From positions 11,901,600 to 11,965,599 of the forward strand of contig JACDQD010000007.1 of the NCBI GenBank assembly GCA_019843655.1: DNA of 64,000 bases. Direction: 5' to 3'. The notes beneath the pieces are model-generated. The model saw only the letters and a list, made by a program, of their open reading frames with translations. It did no database searches and was not told where the DNA came from. Made by a program: the position numbers and the translations under genes. This DNA comes from Lethocerus indicus (lineage: Eukaryota; Arthropoda; Insecta; Hemiptera; Belostomatidae). Numbering within the stretch: the stretch's first letter is position 1; each line of letters begins with the position of its first letter. Below are positions 61,226 to 64,000 of this stretch, in pieces.

Positions 61226-64000
61226 TATTTTAAAAACAAATATTTGACTACGTATAATCAATAATTTAAAAAGTGACTTATTTTGTTACAAAACAAACAA
61301 ATTTAGTATGACATCCAGTTAAAGATCACCTAGCTGTGGTTACAGTGATTAGTTATACCAATTGCTACTCAGGAAATCCCATTGATATTGTTAATAATGT
61401 AACTTGTTCCAATCTATGAGGAATTTACAATTTTACTTTCAGTGTTTGTGAGATTCCCTACTTTAATGAGCTTACCCTTTACCTCATTGGTGCTATATCT
61501 ATTAATACGTAGGGTAAAGTATGTAGATACAATTTTTCTTTGCTCTTCTTATCTCTTTAAATTATCTATTTATTCACAAGTATTTCTTTACTTTCTTTTA
61601 AAGTAAGAATCATATGACAACCACCAGACTCTTGGCAAGAAGTTATGAAATTAGTGCCAATAAATAAATGGATAATAATGAAATGAGACTATAGGTTACC
61701 CTAGGGGTTTAAATTGTAATAATTAACAAATTTGTTCACTTGACATAATAATGCCTTACAGAACAGATTGGATGAATATAATTTAATTGTAAAATAGCGA
61801 TTTAAACTAGCAGGAATTCAGTTCTCAGGTCCTGAACTGAGGAATTTTCTTTTTGTTTGTTTTATTGCATATTTCATTTCAAACTTCTTTTCCTAATCTT
61901 ATCGGCGCTAGATTTGTATTCATAATTTCCATACTTTAGCCTTGACGTTGCAACGATAACTGGTCGAATGATAAATATTAATGCTTAATCATTAACAGCT
62001 GCTCTTCACTCTAAACACGTTTTTAACCCGATCGTAAATTTCATCATAGCACAGAGGGGTTTCAAAGAGCCTAGTGCAAATTTCAAAAGCAGAATCTGCT
62101 ATCAAAGTGAAATGAATAATTTCAGTGAATGAGATTCATTTCATTTCTATTGCAAATTTGCGTTTTCTGACCATGGCAATACCTGTGTTCCTTAAGGTTA
62201 AGAAAAAATTAAAAAGAATATTACTATTTGAATAACAGTTAGAAACCGCTACATCTTGTAGCTTAAATCAACTATTTGTATTGGTAAATTAGGACATTGT
62301 TATTGTTAAACCAGTTGTTTTTCCATTTGGAATGCTCTGTTATGATAACAATGTCTAAAGTCCTTATAAACACATCTAAGTTGCCGTAACACGATCCAAA
62401 TGATCATTCAGAGTTCAGAGAACCAAATGGATTTTGGATAGATTGATTTATGTTGCATAATACGTCCCAAGAAATTTACAGCACCATTTACTTTTCCGCA
62501 TCTAACAAAAGAAATTGCCAAATCGAAATTATTTTATGTTGGCTATAAGAATCATTGTATTTTACTAACAATCACTACTGGTGAAAGTGAAAATTCTATC
62601 CCAGTCAATCCTAAACCAAACCTGCGCGTGGAGCAAATACGTACAACTGATTATGTGCTGATAATGATAATATGTTAGTACGTACTTTGACCCATATGAT
62701 TGCCACTTGAAACGTACTCAGTCTTTGAAAATAATTTATGCTCGGTTTTCTGGCTAATCTATTGTATATTTTTTTACATGCGTACAAAATAGCTAGGCTA
62801 TTTTTATAAGTACATATTTAGTTTTGGAGATAATCATTTTTCTTGATTATAACATTTTGAGATCAATTGTGTTGTTTTTATTAGAATCAATGAATGAGAT
62901 AATTCTGTTCAACCGTCTGTAGATTAGGTCATCTGGGAAAATGCACGCGATCAGACTGTAAAACTGTTTTTGGATTTCACCATCTCCACACCTTACAACT
63001 GGTTTAACATGAGGAGAGACCATATTCACAATCGATCGGATGCGCAAGCGGTAGTCCCCATGGTAACTGCGATAAGACCAACAGGCATTTGTTTCGGGAA
63101 AAAGGTCGCTAAGGGTAATCATTAAATAAGCAAAACGAAAAACAATGAATCTGCAATTTAATCGGTGTTGACATTTAGTGTATAGAAGGAGAGCTTCTCG
63201 TCGATGTTGATATTTCACAATCATGTAATGTATTTTATATTATATACTGTAATTATGTAATGTATTTAGTTTCAGTTTAGTTTTTGAGCTATCTACTAAT
63301 CTGAAATTCATCATTATAAAACAAAATGGAAATAATTTAATAAGAAGACAGAATACATCTCCAGAGACACTATTCGGTCTTATTATCCCGATTGTCAACT
63401 CCCTCAAATAAAAAATTGCCAGGTCCTCTTTTACGAGTTTACGTACTCATCCGAGCTTACTACAGATTCCGAAGAGGAAACGAAAACAGGAAATAAAAAG
63501 TAATTGACGTAAGTCGATCAGGAAGGGGGAATGAAAGAGGGAAATTTCAGGCGGAAGTTTCGGTTGGTAAGACTGCGAATGTCTGGGAAAGGAGTAGGGA
63601 CAGCTGTTATGTTAGTGTGGCTCCTCTAGGTCATGTTATACACGACCTCTCTCGTCAGTTCCTTCCCTGCAATCTCCACGGTGATTTCTCCACTCCTCGA
63701 CTGTGCAATTGCCAACTTTACAGGATACGACGTGGTAGGTCTGCTTTATTGTTATCCCGTTAGCAACTGGAGCTCATCCGACCTGCCTTCAGGGCCTATG
63801 ATGGCCCTCCACCCCTCCCCTCCTTATTACTTCCTTTCTTTCACTTGCCCTCAATAACGGTTTCACCGTTTATTTAAAACTTGACTTGTGGAACTGGGTT
63901 GAGTTATTCCTTTACCTGTTTCTCTTTTCGCCTCCAGTTGCCTTGTGACGCGTGCTTTTCGTTGTACTTTATTTGCACGGTGTTTGGTGTTAATTTCGTT
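61226..64000. other. Downstream DNA, CpG rising
   Basis: CpG is low until about 61,890 and frequent after that, most of all in 63,400-64,000. This may be the approach to a neighbouring promoter. Apart from the open frame at 62,847-63,224 I see no supportable gene; the 63,633-63,857 frame starts ATG-less and is low-information. Confidence 0.5.
62847..63224 (-). CDS. Unrecognised 125-residue open reading frame
   Basis: Starts with a true ATG on the minus strand and runs 125 codons in AT-rich DNA. It is basic and hydrophobic-mixed, with fragments such as SYHGDYRLRIRSIVNMVSP and KPVVRCGDGEIQKQFYSLI. I do not recognise a family, signal peptide or repeat. It may be an exon, an old transposon fragment or chance. 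Confidence 0.2.
   Translation of the reverse strand: MIVKYQHRREALLLYTKCQHRLNCRFIVFRFAYLMITLSDLFPETNACWSYRSYHGDYRLRIRSIVNMVSPHVKPVVRCGDGEIQKQFYSLIACIFPDDLIYRRLNRIISFIDSNKNNTIDLKML

Noticed and set aside
1..64000. CRISPR array, bacterial operon or viral insertion
   Set aside because: No spaced short repeats, no Shine-Dalgarno-led gene runs, and no polymerase or capsid frames seen on either strand.

Overview
The window is eukaryotic and most likely from an insect. It holds two multi-exon genes with GT-AG introns, both on the + strand, and the protein they encode are the metazoan families NDRG (the insect form is called MESK2) and DEAF1. Introns are large and AT-rich, TA and CA microsatellites are common, and the intron and intergenic DNA carries non-autonomous repeats. 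The species cannot be named from the sequence. No bacterial operon, CRISPR array, rRNA or functional tRNA gene is visible.

Layout. 1-8,390 is upstream DNA with no gene I can support. 8,390-48,715 is an NDRG/MESK2-like gene. It has three candidate alternative first exons (ATGs at 8,732, 10,614 and 31,596), all ending in the same codon phase. A 45-nt in-frame exon follows at 12,121, then the common exons at 34,482, 35,552, 37,783, 38,470 and 39,027. A 48-nt in-frame microexon lies at 44,871, and the last coding exon is at 47,530-47,636, followed by about 1.1 kb of 3' UTR. The intron between 12,166 and 34,481 is 22 kb. It contains a GC-rich island, two copies of one repeat family, a foldback element with internal tandem repeats, and two tRNA-like SINE heads. 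48,720-51,100 is intergenic with two long TA tracts. 51,493-58,899 is Deaf1: ten coding exons, a predicted 545-residue protein with SAND and MYND domains, and a 3' UTR of up to 2.3 kb. 61,230-64,000 is unassigned, and its CpG content rises again.

The two genes need not work together. NDRG is a cytoplasmic, catalytically dead alpha/beta-hydrolase-fold protein, and Deaf1 is a nuclear DNA-binding regulator. They share the direction of transcription and a strong base-composition pattern. CpG is frequent around promoters and in the NDRG 5' introns, but nearly absent from the downstream gene bodies (about 38-49 kb and 52-61.8 kb). This is the footprint expected of germline gene-body methylation.

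I found no convincing new multi-gene system. The most useful observations are the NDRG alternative-promoter layout, the 48-nt microexon, the CpG partition, and the foldback element at about 21.8-22.4 kb. All exon boundaries were read by eye from splice signals and reading phase; none is confirmed by transcripts.
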